From positions 19,244,046-19,308,045 of the forward strand of contig NC_065570.1 in the NCBI RefSeq assembly GCF_937616625.2: a DNA stretch of 64,000 nt, in the 5' to 3' direction. Under the pieces are notes generated by a model that made no database searches, had not been told where the DNA came from, and saw nothing but the letters and a program-made list of their open reading frames with translations. Origin of the DNA: Mercurialis annua (Eukaryota > Streptophyta > Magnoliopsida > Malpighiales > Euphorbiaceae). Each line of letters opens with the position of its first letter. The first letter of the stretch is position 1. Shown here piece after piece: positions 23,691-35,394 of this stretch. A program made the translations under genes and the position numbers.

Positions 23691-23868
23691 GTGGTTCAAC
23701 CGAAGTGGTTGAACCACTTCTGGTTAACTCAGGCCTCAAATCGAGACCTGAGTGATTTTTTTGATTCTCGTTCGAGAATCCAAGGATTCTCGAACGAGAA
23801 TCCATTTTTTGGTCTGATCCCGTTCGGGACCAGGCCCTTTCCCGAACGGGATCAGGCCAAATTTGGCC
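23691..23868. repeat. Run of five palindromic modules in LTR C
   Basis: Consecutive inverted repeats: GTGGTTCAACC/GGTTGAACCAC (23691-23717); ACTCAGG/CCTGAGT with inner CTC/GAG (23727-23753); 19-bp perfect arms separated by 2 nt (23763-23781 with 23784-23802), each arm itself nearly palindromic; 15-bp perfect arms CTGATCCCGTTCGGG/CCCGAACGGGATCAG (23814-23855); and GGCCAAATTTGGCC (23855-23868). They lie just upstream of the TATA-like element. The 3' LTR copy (32028-32205) has at least two substitutions, one in the arm of module 4. Confidence 0.9.
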
Positions 23869-23950
23869 CTTTCCGTTCGTGAATGGCAGCAGCTCTTGGA
23901 CCCCTTCGCCCGGCCCTGTTCGCACTCGTTTTCGACCCATCTCCTCTCGA

Positions 23951-23958
23951 TATTTAAA
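23951..23958 (+). promoter_or_regulatory. TATA-like element of LTR C
   Basis: TATTTAAA in a GC-richer stretch, followed within ~30-60 bp by CA-rich sequence (CACCACTCATCACTGAAACC) of the kind found at plant transcription starts. It lies between the palindrome run and the predicted splice donor. Only the position and motif support it. Confidence 0.4.
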
Positions 23959-24071
23959 GTCGACTTCTAAACAGAAAATCTTCACCACTCATCACTGAAA
24001 CCCTAGCCGTTTTCCGCTTGTCATTTCGCTGAGTATCGAAGCCGTTATCATCTGCCAAAGATCGTTGTCCG

Positions 24072-26052
24072 GTAAGTTTTCTGATTTCTTGGATTTCCAG
24101 ATTTTGTCCTTGAACGTCATTACGTAATTTGGTTCGTTCTCTCTCGTTTCTAGATCGAAAACAGAACCGTTTGATTCCAGACGATCTAGACTCACGTATC
24201 TACGTTTCCCTATCTCAGTTTCGCTGAACGGTACGCCGACGATCTCGTTTTAATCAATCCCGTTTCATCGTTTTTATACGCTATGTGTTCTCTGTTTTGC
24301 TGCCATGTTCTGCCGAGCCATCCCTTTCTCTTTTGGCTTTGTGTTTGCTTCATTCATGTTGATAAACCTTGGTATGATTAGTGTTAAATAGTTATAGCTT
24401 TTGGTTTGTATTTGTTCCATCATTTAATTGTTGTCGTGGTTGAGTTTCTTTGAATGTTTCCGTGTAATCTTTGCTTGGTAATTCTTGTTCTTATTACTTC
24501 GGTTTGCCTTGGATTTGGTTAGGTGTTGGAGTTTGATGTTCATGATTAAGGTTAGCATGAGTTTTAAATGCTTAAGGTGTATGAAAATGGGTTTCTGCAA
24601 TTCATGGGTTTAGGGAGGGAATCTGGTTGTTTTAAACGAAAGGGATGGCTAATTAGCCATTGTGATTATCAAAATATTTAAGTTAAAGCAAATGAGTCCT
24701 TCAAGTTATTTACCTATTGAATTGTTTGATAATAATTTGAATTTCACTTTAAATTATAATTTGGTAAATTGTAACGATAAGTGTTTTGCAAACTTAAGTT
24801 AATATAATTACTCGGGTAAATATATTTATTTTCAAATATATAAGGTTTGGCTAAATTACAATTTAGCCCCTGAACTAAGTTATAACCTTATTAAGTGGAT
24901 TTTGATTAGTAACTTTATATAGGGATTTAATTATAAACAAAAGCAACTATTTTGATTTTGAATAGCAAATCGGCTAATGTACAATTTAGTCCCTAATTGG
25001 CAAAAGTACAGTTTAGTCCCTAATTGGCTAAAGTACGATTTAGTCCCTAAACTTTTATTAACTTAAAATGATTAAGTTTTGATTTGTAACTTGGGTTCTT
25101 AGAATTGAAGTTATTGAGTTCCGCTTTTAAAATGGATTATTATTTTTGTTAAATTGCTTTATAAATATAAACTCGGGTTTATATTTGATAATTGTTTTGA
25201 GTCGGGTTAGACTTGGGTCACTCGACAAGTGAGGTTAGCTTGGTAGTTTATGATAACTCGGCTAACCCACTATTTGGAAATTATTTATTATTTAAAGTTT
25301 TTAAATAATATTTATATATTGGATTTTAAGCGGGAACTCAATAGACTTATATTAATTGGGCTTTATTACCTTTTGGATATATTTGTGCTACTGTGGATTG
25401 TTAATTACTACATGTTAATTGTGCTAGTCTTATGTGGTGTCTAGTACTCTTTAGAGTTAGGGTCTGATTTTAATAATTATTTTATTTGTCTAGACTCGTC
25501 TACTGTTCGTGCTTCAGAGGCGAACCAGAGTTAGTTGCTTGCCGGTATTTCACGCGGATTAGCAAGCAGTGAGTTTATATTTACTATTTACCGCTTTATT
25601 AAGTAAATTGTTATTTTAATATTAAATATATATACTGTACGTATATTTCGAACTGTTTTTATATTATGGCTCTTAGTTGGAACGTGCTACCTAATGGGCA
25701 TCATTAGGACTGCGTGCGCACCGGTATTGATCTGGGTAAGGTATTTATGGAAATGTGGTAACTCGGTGTGAGCACAGCTCTCGGGACCAGGTAGAGTAAC
25801 TCGGTGTAGCTCAGCTCTCGGGACTCTGGTATAAGTGTGGTCAGTGGTAACTCGGTGTAGCTCAGCTCTCGGGACCAGACCTATTGGATTATGATTATTA
25901 TTTAGAATTGTGGATTAGGGTTCCAACTATTATCCGTAATATCGTTATTAAATGTTTTAAACGTTTTAAAGGTTTTCCACTTAATAAATGTAGATAGTGG
26001 TATGAACTCATCTCAGTATATCTGACCCCGTTGTTTTCCCAATTTTCCCCAG
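24072..26052 (+). other. Predicted leader intron within LTR C
   Basis: Donor TCCG|GTAAGTTTT (GT 24072-24073). Acceptor preceded by CTGACCCCGTTG, a T/C tract and CCCCAG (AG 26051-26052). The arrangement matches that in LTR A. A second acceptor-like TTCAATCTTAG lies at 26793-26803, only three bases before the gag start codon, so an alternative splice could remove the primer-site leader. No direct evidence of splicing. Confidence 0.4.
25759..25878 (+). repeat. Three ~31-bp direct repeats in LTR C
   Basis: Copies at 25759, 25798 and 25848 share TAACTCGGTG, then AGCTCAGCTCTCGGGA or a close variant. Present also in the 3' LTR (from ~34096). Not seen in LTR A. Confidence 0.85.
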
Positions 26053-26470
26053 GGTTATTATCTGAGAGAGTCTGGTGATCTCCGCATTTACTTTTCCTCG
26101 GAGGTTCCTTTTATTTTAATAAAATTGTAAAACTGTTTTATTCTTAGACCGCAGTAGTAACTAGACGTCCTTGTTATTATTATTTATTTTGTCGGATTGG
26201 TTCGACTGGTTATATTGCTTTGGCATGTTATATTATTTATATCGGTTTATGATAAATCTATTTTAGAATCAGAATTGAATAAGCATGTTATATTAATTGT
26301 TGATTATTATATCTGCTAGATTAGGTTGAAGTCTCGGTTGCCCCCGAGCATTGGTTTTCTGCAGGTTTATGTGTTTATGATTTTTATGGGAGGCTAGCTA
26401 CGGGTTTCGGTACTACATTACCCATATCCTAGCGCCGGTCGCGATTCATGAAAATGGGTCGTGACAAACT

Positions 26471-26482
26471 TGGTATCAGAGC
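26471..26482 (+). other. Primer binding site of element C
   Basis: TGGTATCAGAGC, four bases after the LTR; initiator-Met tRNA type. The leader from here to 26806 resembles the start of element A's interior. Confidence 0.92.
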
Positions 26483-26806
26483 TTTGGTTTCAAACCAAGG
26501 CCATTGCTTGCTATGTGTTTACTCTGTTAAGTTTGGTTGTGTCTTAGGAACTACTGCGGATATAGGATTCTGTCATGTCTTTAAAAACGTCATCTTTTGA
26601 TTTTAAAACATTCTGCCTACACCAATAGGATTGCGTCGAGTCAGTCATTATTTGTTGATTTGATGCTTTTAATTGTTAATGCTATTTCACTTGGGTGAAC
26701 ATTTTATTGCTGTTGATTTCTTGGGAAATCCTATATGTTGCTTGTTTTGTTCATACTTGGGTATGAAATATCTGTTATTTAAGTTGTTGTTGTTCAATCT
26801 TAGGAT

Positions 26807-29800
26807 ATGGACAACGTTATTCGTACTCGTGCTCGTGCTGCGGCAGAGCAAGAAGCTGTGGCTGATGATGCGATTTCTATGGAAGTCGATCAGAACGCAC
26901 CACCAGTTCAGGCAAATGCTGGACGTGGTCGAGGTGGAGGTGCTGGCAGAGGTAGAGGTGCTGGTAGAGGCAGAGGAGCTGGTGCTGGTAGAGGTGGAGC
27001 TAGAGGGCGCGGTGCAGCTGGTGTTCAGGCACCGAATGTGCAGCAGGCACCAAATATGCAAGCGTTCGACTTCACTACTTTCTTGGCTGGCGTTGTCGAG
27101 ATGCAGAACAATCAGGCTCTACTGCAGAATCAGTGTAATATACTGGGTCAGTTAGCGCAGCAACAGCAACCTCAGGTTGGTGCTGTAGCTGGTATTGGTG
27201 GAATTGCTGGTGTCGGTCATGTTCCAACAGACAGAGAGTTGGTGATGACCTACTTGAAGTTGAATCCGACTTCTTTTGATGGTACTGGTGATGCTCTTGA
27301 CTTTTTGGAGGAATTTGAGTACAACAGTCAGAGGATTCAAGCTTCTGATCGTCAATCAGTGATGCTTGTGGAGATGTCGCTGAAGGGTCCAGCCAAGGAC
27401 TGGTATCGCGATAACATCAGGCCAGTTATGGATACTTTGCCTTGGGCTGATTTTGTGACCAGGTTCAGAGGTTACTATCTACCCTTCTCTGTTACTGAGA
27501 GTTTCAGAGAAAAGCTGCTCACTTTGAAGAAGGGGGATAGATCAGTGACAGACTACACTACTGAGTTTGTACGTTTGGGGCGGTTTGCTACAGATCTACA
27601 GGGTGATCAAGAGCGAGTGAACGACCGTTATGTTAGGGGTTTAGGCTCGGAGTTTCTTCCTTTGCTGATAGGGACAAACATGGAGTTTGCTCGGTTAGTG
27701 GATAGTGCGCGGCGGATGGAAAATTTGATGGTTCAATTTGGGACGATCTCTGACCCTTTCCAGAATCAGAAGGGAAAGAGTGACGTTCCTAGTGGGGGGC
27801 AGCAGGCCCCAGTGCAGCATAGTAGTGGGAACTACTACAGTGGCTCTTCTCAGGCCAACAGGGGGAGTCGACGGACTCACAACAAAGGGAGGCATAGTGC
27901 CAGGAGTGCTCCGTACAGTTCCAGTAGCAGTGGGAGCAACCGTGGTTCAGGACGCGGGTACAGTGGTGGATCGAACATTCCGTTCTGCCAGAATTGCAGA
28001 CGCAGGCACTATGGTCAGTGTCAGTTAGCTCCTGGAGGTTGTTTTACTTGTGGCCAGCCGGGTCATTTTTCTAGGGAGTGTCCGACATCTGGGCAGCAGA
28101 TGTCTAACTCCAGTGTGGCGCAGTCATCTTATCAGCAGCGGAGACCTGCGTTTACACAGTCTGTAGGGTACTCTCAACCTGCAGCATCTTTTGGTGGCCA
28201 GCGGGGCCGTGGTTCTGGTGGCAGAGGTTTTGGTGGCCGTGGTAACGGCGGTAGAGGTTCCAACGGTTATGGTACTGGACAGAGTTCGCAGCAGCAGCCG
28301 CAGGGTCAGGCCAGAGTGTTCGCACTTACTCCTCAGGATGCGCGTGCATCAAATGCTGTGGTGCAAGGTACCATTCCGATTTCTTTTACCGATGCTTTGG
28401 TATTATTTGATGCGGGTGCGACCCATTCGTTTGTTTCTACTTGTTTTGCTGGGAAATTGGGTAGAGCACCATCTGTTTTGAGTGAACCTCTAGCTGTGTC
28501 TACACCTATGTCTGAAGGTGTAGTAGTGGACGTCGTCTATCCTTCTTGTCCTGTGGTTATTCAGGGTAGAGAATTATGTGCTGATTTGATTGTACTTGAC
28601 GTTCTTTCTTTTGATGTTATATTGGGGATGGACTGGTTGTCACGCCATTATGCTTCTATTGACTGTCGAGAGAAGTCAGTCGAGTTCAGGATTCCAGGTG
28701 GTCTACCTTTTTCCTTTCAGGGAGAAAAGGCAGAGACACCTAAGAATCTGATTTCCGCCATCAAGGCGAAGCGGATGTTAGGCAAGGGTTGCCAGGGTTT
28801 TCTTGCTGTGGTTCGTGATTTGGAGACTAGTAGTGGTGATATGCATAGTGTTCCGATAGTGAATGAGTTCACTGATGTGTTTCCAGAGGAATTGCCTGGA
28901 TTACCACCTGATCGTGATATTGAGTTTTGCATTGATGTGGTTTCTGGTACAGCTCCGATTTCGATACCGCCGTATCGGATGGCTCCTGCAGAGCTGAAGG
29001 AGTTGAAGGACCAGTTACAAGAGTTGTTGGATAGCGGGTTCATCAGACCGAGTACTTCTCCGTGGGGTGCTCCAGTTCTGTTTGTAAAGAAGAAAGACGG
29101 TTCCTTTCGACTGTGTATCGATTACAGACAGTTGAACAAGGTTACTGTCAAGAACAGATACCCTCTTCCTCGCATCGATGATTTGTTTGACCAGTTGCAG
29201 GGTGCGAAGTGTTTTTCCAAGATTGATTTGAGGTCTGGGTATCATCAGCTACGGATCCGTGATGCAGATGTGCCTAAGACTGCTTTCCGGACTCGTTATG
29301 GACATTTTGAGTTTCTGGTTATGTCCTTTGGTCTGACGAACGCACCAGCAGCATTTATGGATATGATGAACAGAGTGTTCAAGCCGTTTTTGGATCAGTT
29401 TGTTATCGTTTTCATTGATGACATTTTGATCTATTCTCGGAGTGAGGAGGAGCATGCTTACCATTTGAGGACTATACTACAGACGTTGCGTGAGCATCAG
29501 TTGTATGCTAAGTTCTCAAAATGTGAGTTCTGGTTGGATCAGGTTACCTTTCTAGGACACGTGGTGTCGAAAGATGGGATCAAGGTTGATCCGAAGAAGA
29601 TTGAGGCGGTCATGGATTGGCAAAGGCCAAGGTCAGTTACCGAGATCAGAAGTTTTCTGGGTTTAGCTGGCTACTATCGTCGGTTCGTGCAAGATTTCTC
29701 CAGAATATCTGCACCTTTGACTAAACTGACACAGAAGGGTGTCAAGTTTGAGTGGACTGACAAGTGCGAAGCGAGCTTTGAGAAGCTCAAGGAGATTTTG

Positions 29801-31756
29801 ACTACAGCTCCGGTGTTGGCATTGCCTTCTGGTATTGATGGTTTCACAGTGTATTGTGATGCGTCTCGGATTGGTTTGGGTTGCGTTCTGATGCAACATG
29901 GCCAGGTGATTGCCTATGCTTCCAGACAGTTGAAGAAGCATGAGGTGAATTACCCTACTCATGATTTAGAGTTGGCAGCTGTGGTTTTTGCGCTGAAAAT
30001 TTGGAGGCATTATTTGTATGGTGCTACTTGTGAGATTTTCACTGATCATAAGAGTCTGAAATATATCTTTGATCAGAGAGAGTTGAACTTGAGACAGAGG
30101 AGGTGGTTAGAGTTGCTGAAAGACTACGACTGTACTATTCAGTACCATCCTGGTAAGGCTAATGTGGTAGCCGATGCGTTGAGTCGCAAGTCTTCGGGCA
30201 GCTTGGCTCATATTTCTGAGATTGGGCGTAGACCCATGGTTAGAGAGTGGCACAGTTTGATAGCTTCGGGCTATGGTTTTCAGATTTCTCAGACTGGTTG
30301 TTTGTTAGCACAGTTGCAAGTGCAACCCGTTTTGATTGATCGGATCAAAGCTTTACAAGCTGAGGATCCACAATTGAAACGGATTATTGAGGAAGTTCAG
30401 CAGGATGGAAATTCTGAGTTTACTTTTGTGGATGGTGTTCTGAGACATGGTTCGAGACTGTGTGTTCCGGATTCAGATGGTTTGAGGGACCAGATTCTGG
30501 AAGAAGCGCACAAGTCTGCTTATAGTGTTCATCCGGGTTCTACTAAGATGTACCATGATCTTAAGGGTACCTACTGGTGGAGCGGGATGAAGAAGGATGT
30601 CGCTGAGTATGTTTCTAAGTGTCTGACGTGCCAGCAGGTGAAGCTGGAGCATCAGAGACCTTTTGGCTATCTGCAGCCACTACCTATTCCAGAGTGGAAG
30701 TGGGAGCGGATTGCTATGGATTTTGTGGTTGGGTTACCACGTACTCGACAGGGATACGACTCCATCTGGGTGATAGTTGACCGTATGACCAAGTCAGCTC
30801 ATTTCCTTCCGATTAAGGTTTCGTATACTGCTTCGAGGTTGGCTCAGTTGTACATCGACAGGATTGTCAGTTTGCATGGTGTACCGGTTTCTATTGTTTC
30901 AGACAGAGGTTCTGTGTTTACTTCGAGGTTTTGGAAAGCGTTACAGGAATCCTTGGGTTCTCGGTTGGATTTCAGTACAGCTTTTCATCCTCAGACTGAC
31001 GGTCAGTCTGAGAGGACTATTCAGACGTTGGAGGATATGCTCAGGATGTGTGTTCTCGATTTTCAGGGTAGCTGGGATACTCATTTGCCGTTGATTGAGT
31101 TTTCCTATAACAACAGTTATCACGCGAGTATCGAGATGGCGCCGTATGAGGCTTTGTACGGGCGCAAGTGTAGATCTCCTATCTGTTGGGAGGAGGTCGG
31201 AGAGCGTAAACTCTCGGGAGCGGAGATTATTCAGATTACCTCTGAGAAGGTACCGTTGATTAAACGGAGGTTAGAGACTGCTTTTAGTCGGCATAAGAGT
31301 TATGCTGATCCGAAGAGGAAAGACATTGAGTTCCAGGTTGGTGATTTCGTATTTCTTCGGGTTTCGCCTATGAAAGGCGTGGTTCGTTTTGGTGTCAAGG
31401 GAAAGTTGGCACCGAGGTATGTTGGTCCTTATGAGATTTCGGAGAGGATTGGAGCTGTGGCTTATCGTCTGGTTTTACCGCCAGACATGTCGTTAGTACA
31501 TCCTGTGTTTCACGTGTCTATGTTGAGAAAGTGTATTTCTGATCCTTCGCACGTGATTGTGCCTCAGAGTGTTGAGATTGACCAGGAGCTGACCTATGAG
31601 GAACAGCCAGTTGAGATTGTTGATACGCAGGTGCGTAAGTTGCGGAACAAGGAGATTCCGATGGTCAAAGTTCTCTGGCGCAATCATTCTGTAGAGGAGT
31701 GTACTTGGGAGACCGAGTTGGATATGCGGAATCGCTATCCTTTTCTATTTCCGTGA
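26807..31756 (+). CDS. Gag-Pol polyprotein of Tekay/Del-type Ty3/gypsy retrotransposon
   Basis: One 1649-codon frame, no stop or shift, encoding capsid and the enzymes for copying and integrating the element. The start ATG 26807 follows the leader; residues ~39-72 are a GR-rich tail. Gag core is ~140-310. [13 protein letters not shown] motif (394-405) and a CCHC zinc knuckle (Cys412, Cys415, His420, Cys425) follow, then a Q/G/R-rich linker. Protease: DAGATHSFV at 535-543. Reverse transcriptase ~720-920, with [10 protein letters not shown] (805-814) and the FIDD catalytic box (869-872). RNase H ~1010-1125 (Asp1018, Glu1055, Asp1080, Asp1123). Integrase: HHCC zinc domain (His1242, His1250, Cys1272, Cys1275) and DDE core Asp1305, Asp1366, Glu1402 (the usual 35-residue last spacing). 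C-terminus ~1590-1645 resembles a chromodomain ([26 protein letters not shown]). All key residues seen; it may be functional. Confidence 0.97.
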   Translation: MDNVIRTRARAAAEQEAVADDAISMEVDQNAPPVQANAGRGRGGGAGRGRGAGRGRGAGAGRGGARGRGAAGVQAPNVQQAPNMQAFDFTTFLAGVVEMQNNQALLQNQCNILGQLAQQQQPQVGAVAGIGGIAGVGHVPTDRELVMTYLKLNPTSFDGTGDALDFLEEFEYNSQRIQASDRQSVMLVEMSLKGPAKDWYRDNIRPVMDTLPWADFVTRFRGYYLPFSVTESFREKLLTLKKGDRSVTDYTTEFVRLGRFATDLQGDQERVNDRYVRGLGSEFLPLLIGTNMEFARLVDSARRMENLMVQFGTISDPFQNQKGKSDVPSGGQQAPVQHSSGNYYSGSSQANRGSRRTHNKGRHSARSAPYSSSSSGSNRGSGRGYSGGSNIPFCQNCRRRHYGQCQLAPGGCFTCGQPGHFSRECPTSGQQMSNSSVAQSSYQQRRPAFTQSVGYSQPAASFGGQRGRGSGGRGFGGRGNGGRGSNGYGTGQSSQQQPQGQARVFALTPQDARASNAVVQGTIPISFTDALVLFDAGATHSFVSTCFAGKLGRAPSVLSEPLAVSTPMSEGVVVDVVYPSCPVVIQGRELCADLIVLDVLSFDVILGMDWLSRHYASIDCREKSVEFRIPGGLPFSFQGEKAETPKNLISAIKAKRMLGKGCQGFLAVVRDLETSSGDMHSVPIVNEFTDVFPEELPGLPPDRDIEFCIDVVSGTAPISIPPYRMAPAELKELKDQLQELLDSGFIRPSTSPWGAPVLFVKKKDGSFRLCIDYRQLNKVTVKNRYPLPRIDDLFDQLQGAKCFSKIDLRSGYHQLRIRDADVPKTAFRTRYGHFEFLVMSFGLTNAPAAFMDMMNRVFKPFLDQFVIVFIDDILIYSRSEEEHAYHLRTILQTLREHQLYAKFSKCEFWLDQVTFLGHVVSKDGIKVDPKKIEAVMDWQRPRSVTEIRSFLGLAGYYRRFVQDFSRISAPLTKLTQKGVKFEWTDKCEASFEKLKEILTTAPVLALPSGIDGFTVYCDASRIGLGCVLMQHGQVIAYASRQLKKHEVNYPTHDLELAAVVFALKIWRHYLYGATCEIFTDHKSLKYIFDQRELNLRQRRWLELLKDYDCTIQYHPGKANVVADALSRKSSGSLAHISEIGRRPMVREWHSLIASGYGFQISQTGCLLAQLQVQPVLIDRIKALQAEDPQLKRIIEEVQQDGNSEFTFVDGVLRHGSRLCVPDSDGLRDQILEEAHKSAYSVHPGSTKMYHDLKGTYWWSGMKKDVAEYVSKCLTCQQVKLEHQRPFGYLQPLPIPEWKWERIAMDFVVGLPRTRQGYDSIWVIVDRMTKSAHFLPIKVSYTASRLAQLYIDRIVSLHGVPVSIVSDRGSVFTSRFWKALQESLGSRLDFSTAFHPQTDGQSERTIQTLEDMLRMCVLDFQGSWDTHLPLIEFSYNNSYHASIEMAPYEALYGRKCRSPICWEEVGERKLSGAEIIQITSEKVPLIKRRLETAFSRHKSYADPKRKDIEFQVGDFVFLRVSPMKGVVRFGVKGKLAPRYVGPYEISERIGAVAYRLVLPPDMSLVHPVFHVSMLRKCISDPSHVIVPQSVEIDQELTYEEQPVEIVDTQVRKLRNKEIPMVKVLWRNHSVEECTWETELDMRNRYPFLFP

Positions 31757-31861
31757 GGTACAATGTCTTGATTTCTGTGACTTTTATGATTTTTACTTGT
31801 GTTACGTGTTGTTCTGTTGGAAATTGCTTATCGTGTTAAATTCGAGGACGAATTTTTAATT
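31757..31861 (+). other. 3' untranslated stretch of element C
   Basis: Between the gag-pol stop and the polypurine tract. Holds AAATTCGAGGACGAATTTTT (31839-31858), a partly palindromic motif repeated at the equivalent place in A and B. Confidence 0.7.
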
Positions 31862-31873
31862 AGTTGGGGAGAA
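31862..31873 (+). other. Polypurine tract of element C
   Basis: AGTTGGGGAGAA immediately before the 3' LTR start TGTAATATCCCG. Confidence 0.88.
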
Positions 31874-34803
31874 TGTAATATCCCGTAAAATTTTACATTT
31901 ATTTTTGTAATTTCCGACGTGGTTCCGGATGTATTTTGTGGGGTATTTGAAGTTTCGTAAATTAATTGTGGTTCGATTCATTTTTGGTTCGGTTTTAAAA
32001 AAAAAAAAGGGATTTTCTTCTTGGGTTGTGGTTCAACCGAAGTGGTTGAACCACTTCTGGTTAACTCAAGCCTCAAATCGAGACCTGAGTGATTTTTTTG
32101 ATTCTCGTTCGAGAATCCAAGGATTCTCGAACGAGAATCCATTTTTTGGTCTGATCCCGTTCGGGACCAGGCCCTTTCCCAAACGGGATCAGGCCAAATT
32201 TGGCCCTTTCCGTTCGTGAATGGCAGCAGCTCTTGGACCCCTTCGCCCGGCCCTGTTCGCACTCGTTTTCGACCCATCTCCTCTCGATATTTAAAGTCGA
32301 CTTCTAAACAGAAAATCTTCACCACTCATCACTGAAACCCTAGCCGTTTTCCGCTTGTCATTTCGCTGAGTATCGAAGCCGTTATCATCTGCCAAAGATC
32401 GTTGTCCGGTAAGTTTTCTGATTTCTTGGATTTCCAGATTTTGTCCTTGAACGTCATTACGTAATTTGGTTCGTTCTCTCTCGTTTCTAGATCGAAAACA
32501 GAACCGTTTGATTCCAGACGATCTAGACTCACGTATCTACGTTTCCCTATCTCAGTTTCGCTGAACGGTACGCCGACGATCTCGTTTTAATCAATCCCGT
32601 TTCATCGTTTTTATACGCTATGTGTTCTCTGTTTTGCTGCCATGTTCTGCCGAGCCATCCCTTTCTCTTTTGGCTTTGTGTTTGCTTCATTCATGTTGAT
32701 AAACCTTGGTATGATTAGTGTTAAATAGTTATAGCTTTTGGTTTGTATTTGTTCCATCATTTAATTGTTGTCGTGGTTGAGTTTCTTTGAATGTTTCCGT
32801 GTAATCTTTGCTTGGTAATTCTTGTTCTTATTACTTCGGTTTGCCTTGGATTTGGTTAGGTGTTGGAGTTTGATGTTCATGATTAAGGTTAGCATGAGTT
32901 TTAAATGCTTAAGGTGTATGAAAATGGGTTTCTGCAATTCATGGGTTTAGGGAGGGAATCTGGTTGTTTTAAACGAAAGGGATGGCTAATTAGCCATTGT
33001 GATTATCAAAATATTTAAGTTAAAGCAAATGAGTCCTTCAAGTTATTTACCTATTGAATTGTTTGATAATAATTTGAATTTCACTTTAAATTATAATTTG
33101 GTAAATTGTAACGATAAGTGTTTTGCAAACTTAAGTTAATATAATTACTCGGGTAAATATATTTATTTTCAAATATATAAGGTTTGGCTAAATTACAATT
33201 TAGCCCCTGAACTAAGTTATAACCTTATTAAGTGGATTTTGATTAGTAACTTTATATAGGGATTTAATTATAAACAAAAGCAACTATTTTGATTTTGAAT
33301 AGCAAATCGGCTAATGTACAATTTAGTCCCTAATTGGCAAAAGTACAGTTTAGTCCCTAATTGGCTAAAGTACGATTTAGTCCCTAAACTTTTATTAACT
33401 TAAAATGATTAAGTTTTGATTTGTAACTTGGGTTCTTAGAATTGAAGTTATTGAGTTCCGCTTTTAAAATGGATTATTATTTTTGTTAAATTGCTTTATA
33501 AATATAAACTTGGGTTTATATTTGATAATTGTTTTGAGTCGGGTTAGACTTGGGTCACTCGACAAGTGAGGTTAGCTTGGTAGTTTATGATAACTCGGCT
33601 AACCCACTATTTGGAAATTATTTATTATTTAAAGTTTTTAAATAATATTTATATATTGGATTTTAAGCGGGAACTCAATAGACTTATATTAATTGGGCTT
33701 TATTACCTTTTGGATATATTTGTGCTACTGTGGATTGTTAATTACTACATGTTAATTGTGCTAGTTTTATGTGGTGTCTAGTACTCTTTAGAGTTAGGGT
33801 CTGATTTTAATAATTATTTTATTTGTCTAGACTCGTCTACTGTTCGTGCTTCAGAGGCGAACCAGAGTTAGTTGCTTGCCGGTATTTCACGCGGATTAGC
33901 AAGCAGTGAGTTTATATTTACTATTTACCGCTTTATTAAGTAAATTGTTATTTTAATATTAAATATATATACTGTACGTATATTTCGAACTGTTTTTATA
34001 TTATGGCTCTTAGTTGGAACGTGCTACCTAATGGGCATCATTAGGACTGCGTGCGCACCGGTATTGATCTGGGTAAGGTATTTATGGAAATGTGGTAACT
34101 CGGTGTGAGCACAGCTCTCGGGACCAGGTCGAGTAACTCGGTGTAGCTCAGCTCTCGGGACTCTGGTATAAGTGTGGTCAGTGGTAACTCGGTGTAGCTC
34201 AGCTCTCGGGACCAGACCTATTGGATTATGATTATTATTTAGAATTGTGGATTAGGGTTCCAACTATTATCCGTAATATCGTTATTAAATGTTTTAAACG
34301 TTTTAAAGGTTTTCCACTTAATAAATGTGGATAGTGGTATGAACTCATCTCAGTATATCTGACCCCGTTGTTTTCCCAATTTTCCCCAGGGTTATTATCT
34401 GAGAGAGTCTGGTGATCTCCGAATTTACTTTTCCTCGGAGGTTCCTTTTATTTTAATAAAATTGTAAAACTGTTTTATTCTTAGACCGCAGTAGTAACTA
34501 GACGTCCTTGTTATTATTATTTATTTTGTCGGATTGGTTCGACTGGTTATATTGCTTTGGCATGTTATATTATTTATATCGGTTTATGATAAATCTATTT
34601 TAGAATCAGAATTGAATAAGCATGTTATATTAATTGTTGATTATTATATCTGCTAGATTAGGTTGAAGTCTCGGTTGCCCCCGAGCATTGGTTTTCTGCA
34701 GGTTTATGTGTTTATGATTTTTATGGGAGGCTAGCTACGGGTTTCGGTACTACATTACCCATATCCTAGCGCCGGTCGCGATTCATGAAAATGGGTCGTG
34801 ACA
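31874..34803 (+). repeat. 3' LTR of element C (2930 bp)
   Basis: Pair of 23538-26466. Visible differences include GGCCTC/AGCCTC near 32070, one extra A in the polyA run, a G-to-A in the fourth palindrome (about 32181), and single changes near 33510, 33767, 34129, 34328 and 34422. Confidence 0.95.
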
Positions 34804-34808
34804 CCAGT

Positions 34809-35394
34809 TCACTGATATCTTCATTTCTTTTCCTAACTTGCATGTAAAATGTGTAATTTCATAGAATACCTGCTATATTTTAGCGTTACGATGTTTTTAT
34901 ATGCAATATTTTGGGTGAAATATTACTGAATACGTGCATTATCTCTTCAGGTTAGTTACCTAAATGGACTTGCAGATTTGTGCCTCTTCTATCACTAAGG
35001 TAGCTTTATGTTCTCATAATAGCATGGTGGAGAAGGCCTCTACAAGACAAAAGAGGCCTCATTTTGAGTTACACCTTAGGGAAGTTTATTTTCTGATTTT
35101 GAGTTTCAGAGCTTCATATTTGTTGGGGCAGTGTTTTTACATGTTTGTTTTTGTTAATGACTATAAGTTAGTTTTTGGTGGAGCTGAGACATAGTCAAAC
35201 TAATGTTTCTTTGTTTGTATTTGAAACTTAACGTTTTCTTTTACAATATTTGCATTGTGTTTTTTTACAAGCATTTAATATGTTGGAACTTTATCTAGTC
35301 TTTAGTAATGCTCCTTTGTCTCGAAGATTAGGCAACTTGTATTGTCTTTACTACATACATGAAACTTAACCATTCAAGCCACCTTTAAAAATCT
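34809..35394. other. Non-coding MULE interior between element C and the cassette array
   Basis: Contains the second copy of the 43-bp repeat (34842-34884) about 35 bp from the C insertion. The frame 34964-35194 has no recognisable product. Otherwise AT-rich and featureless up to the first CACGTAAA cassette. Confidence 0.6.
34842..34884 (+). repeat. 43-bp direct repeat, copy 2
   Basis: Identical to 22693-22735; the flanks on both sides differ, so the duplication is short and exact. Confidence 0.9.

Larger units (their letters stand above)
23538..26466 (+). repeat. 5' LTR of element C (2929 bp)
   Basis: Contains in order: a polyA run near 23660, a run of palindromes (23691-23868), a TATA-like TATTTAAA at 23951, a splice-donor-like GGTAAGTTTT at 24071, three ~31-bp direct repeats (25759-25878), a branch-point/AG arrangement ending 26052, and the shared LTR 3' end. 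Frames inside it recur in the 3' LTR and are not genes. Confidence 0.95.
23538..34803 (+). mobile_element. Element C: complete Tekay/Del-type chromovirus LTR retrotransposon
   Basis: LTRs 23538-26466 and 31874-34803, starting TGTAATATCCCG and ending GGGTCGTGACA, with a perfect 5-bp target duplication CCAGT (23533-23537 and 34804-34808). Primer site, polypurine tract and one uninterrupted gag-pol frame are all present. The LTRs differ by roughly seven or eight substitutions and one homopolymer base by eye, so insertion was recent. Large LTRs plus a C-terminal chromodomain-like segment fit the Tekay (Del) lineage of Ty3/gypsy. It sits in the MULE interior, inside element A. Confidence 0.96.

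Noticed and set aside
26687..27061. Minus-strand frame opposite the gag start
   Set aside because: Shadow of the GR-rich gag coding sequence; serine/threonine repeats are the complement of Gly/Arg codons.
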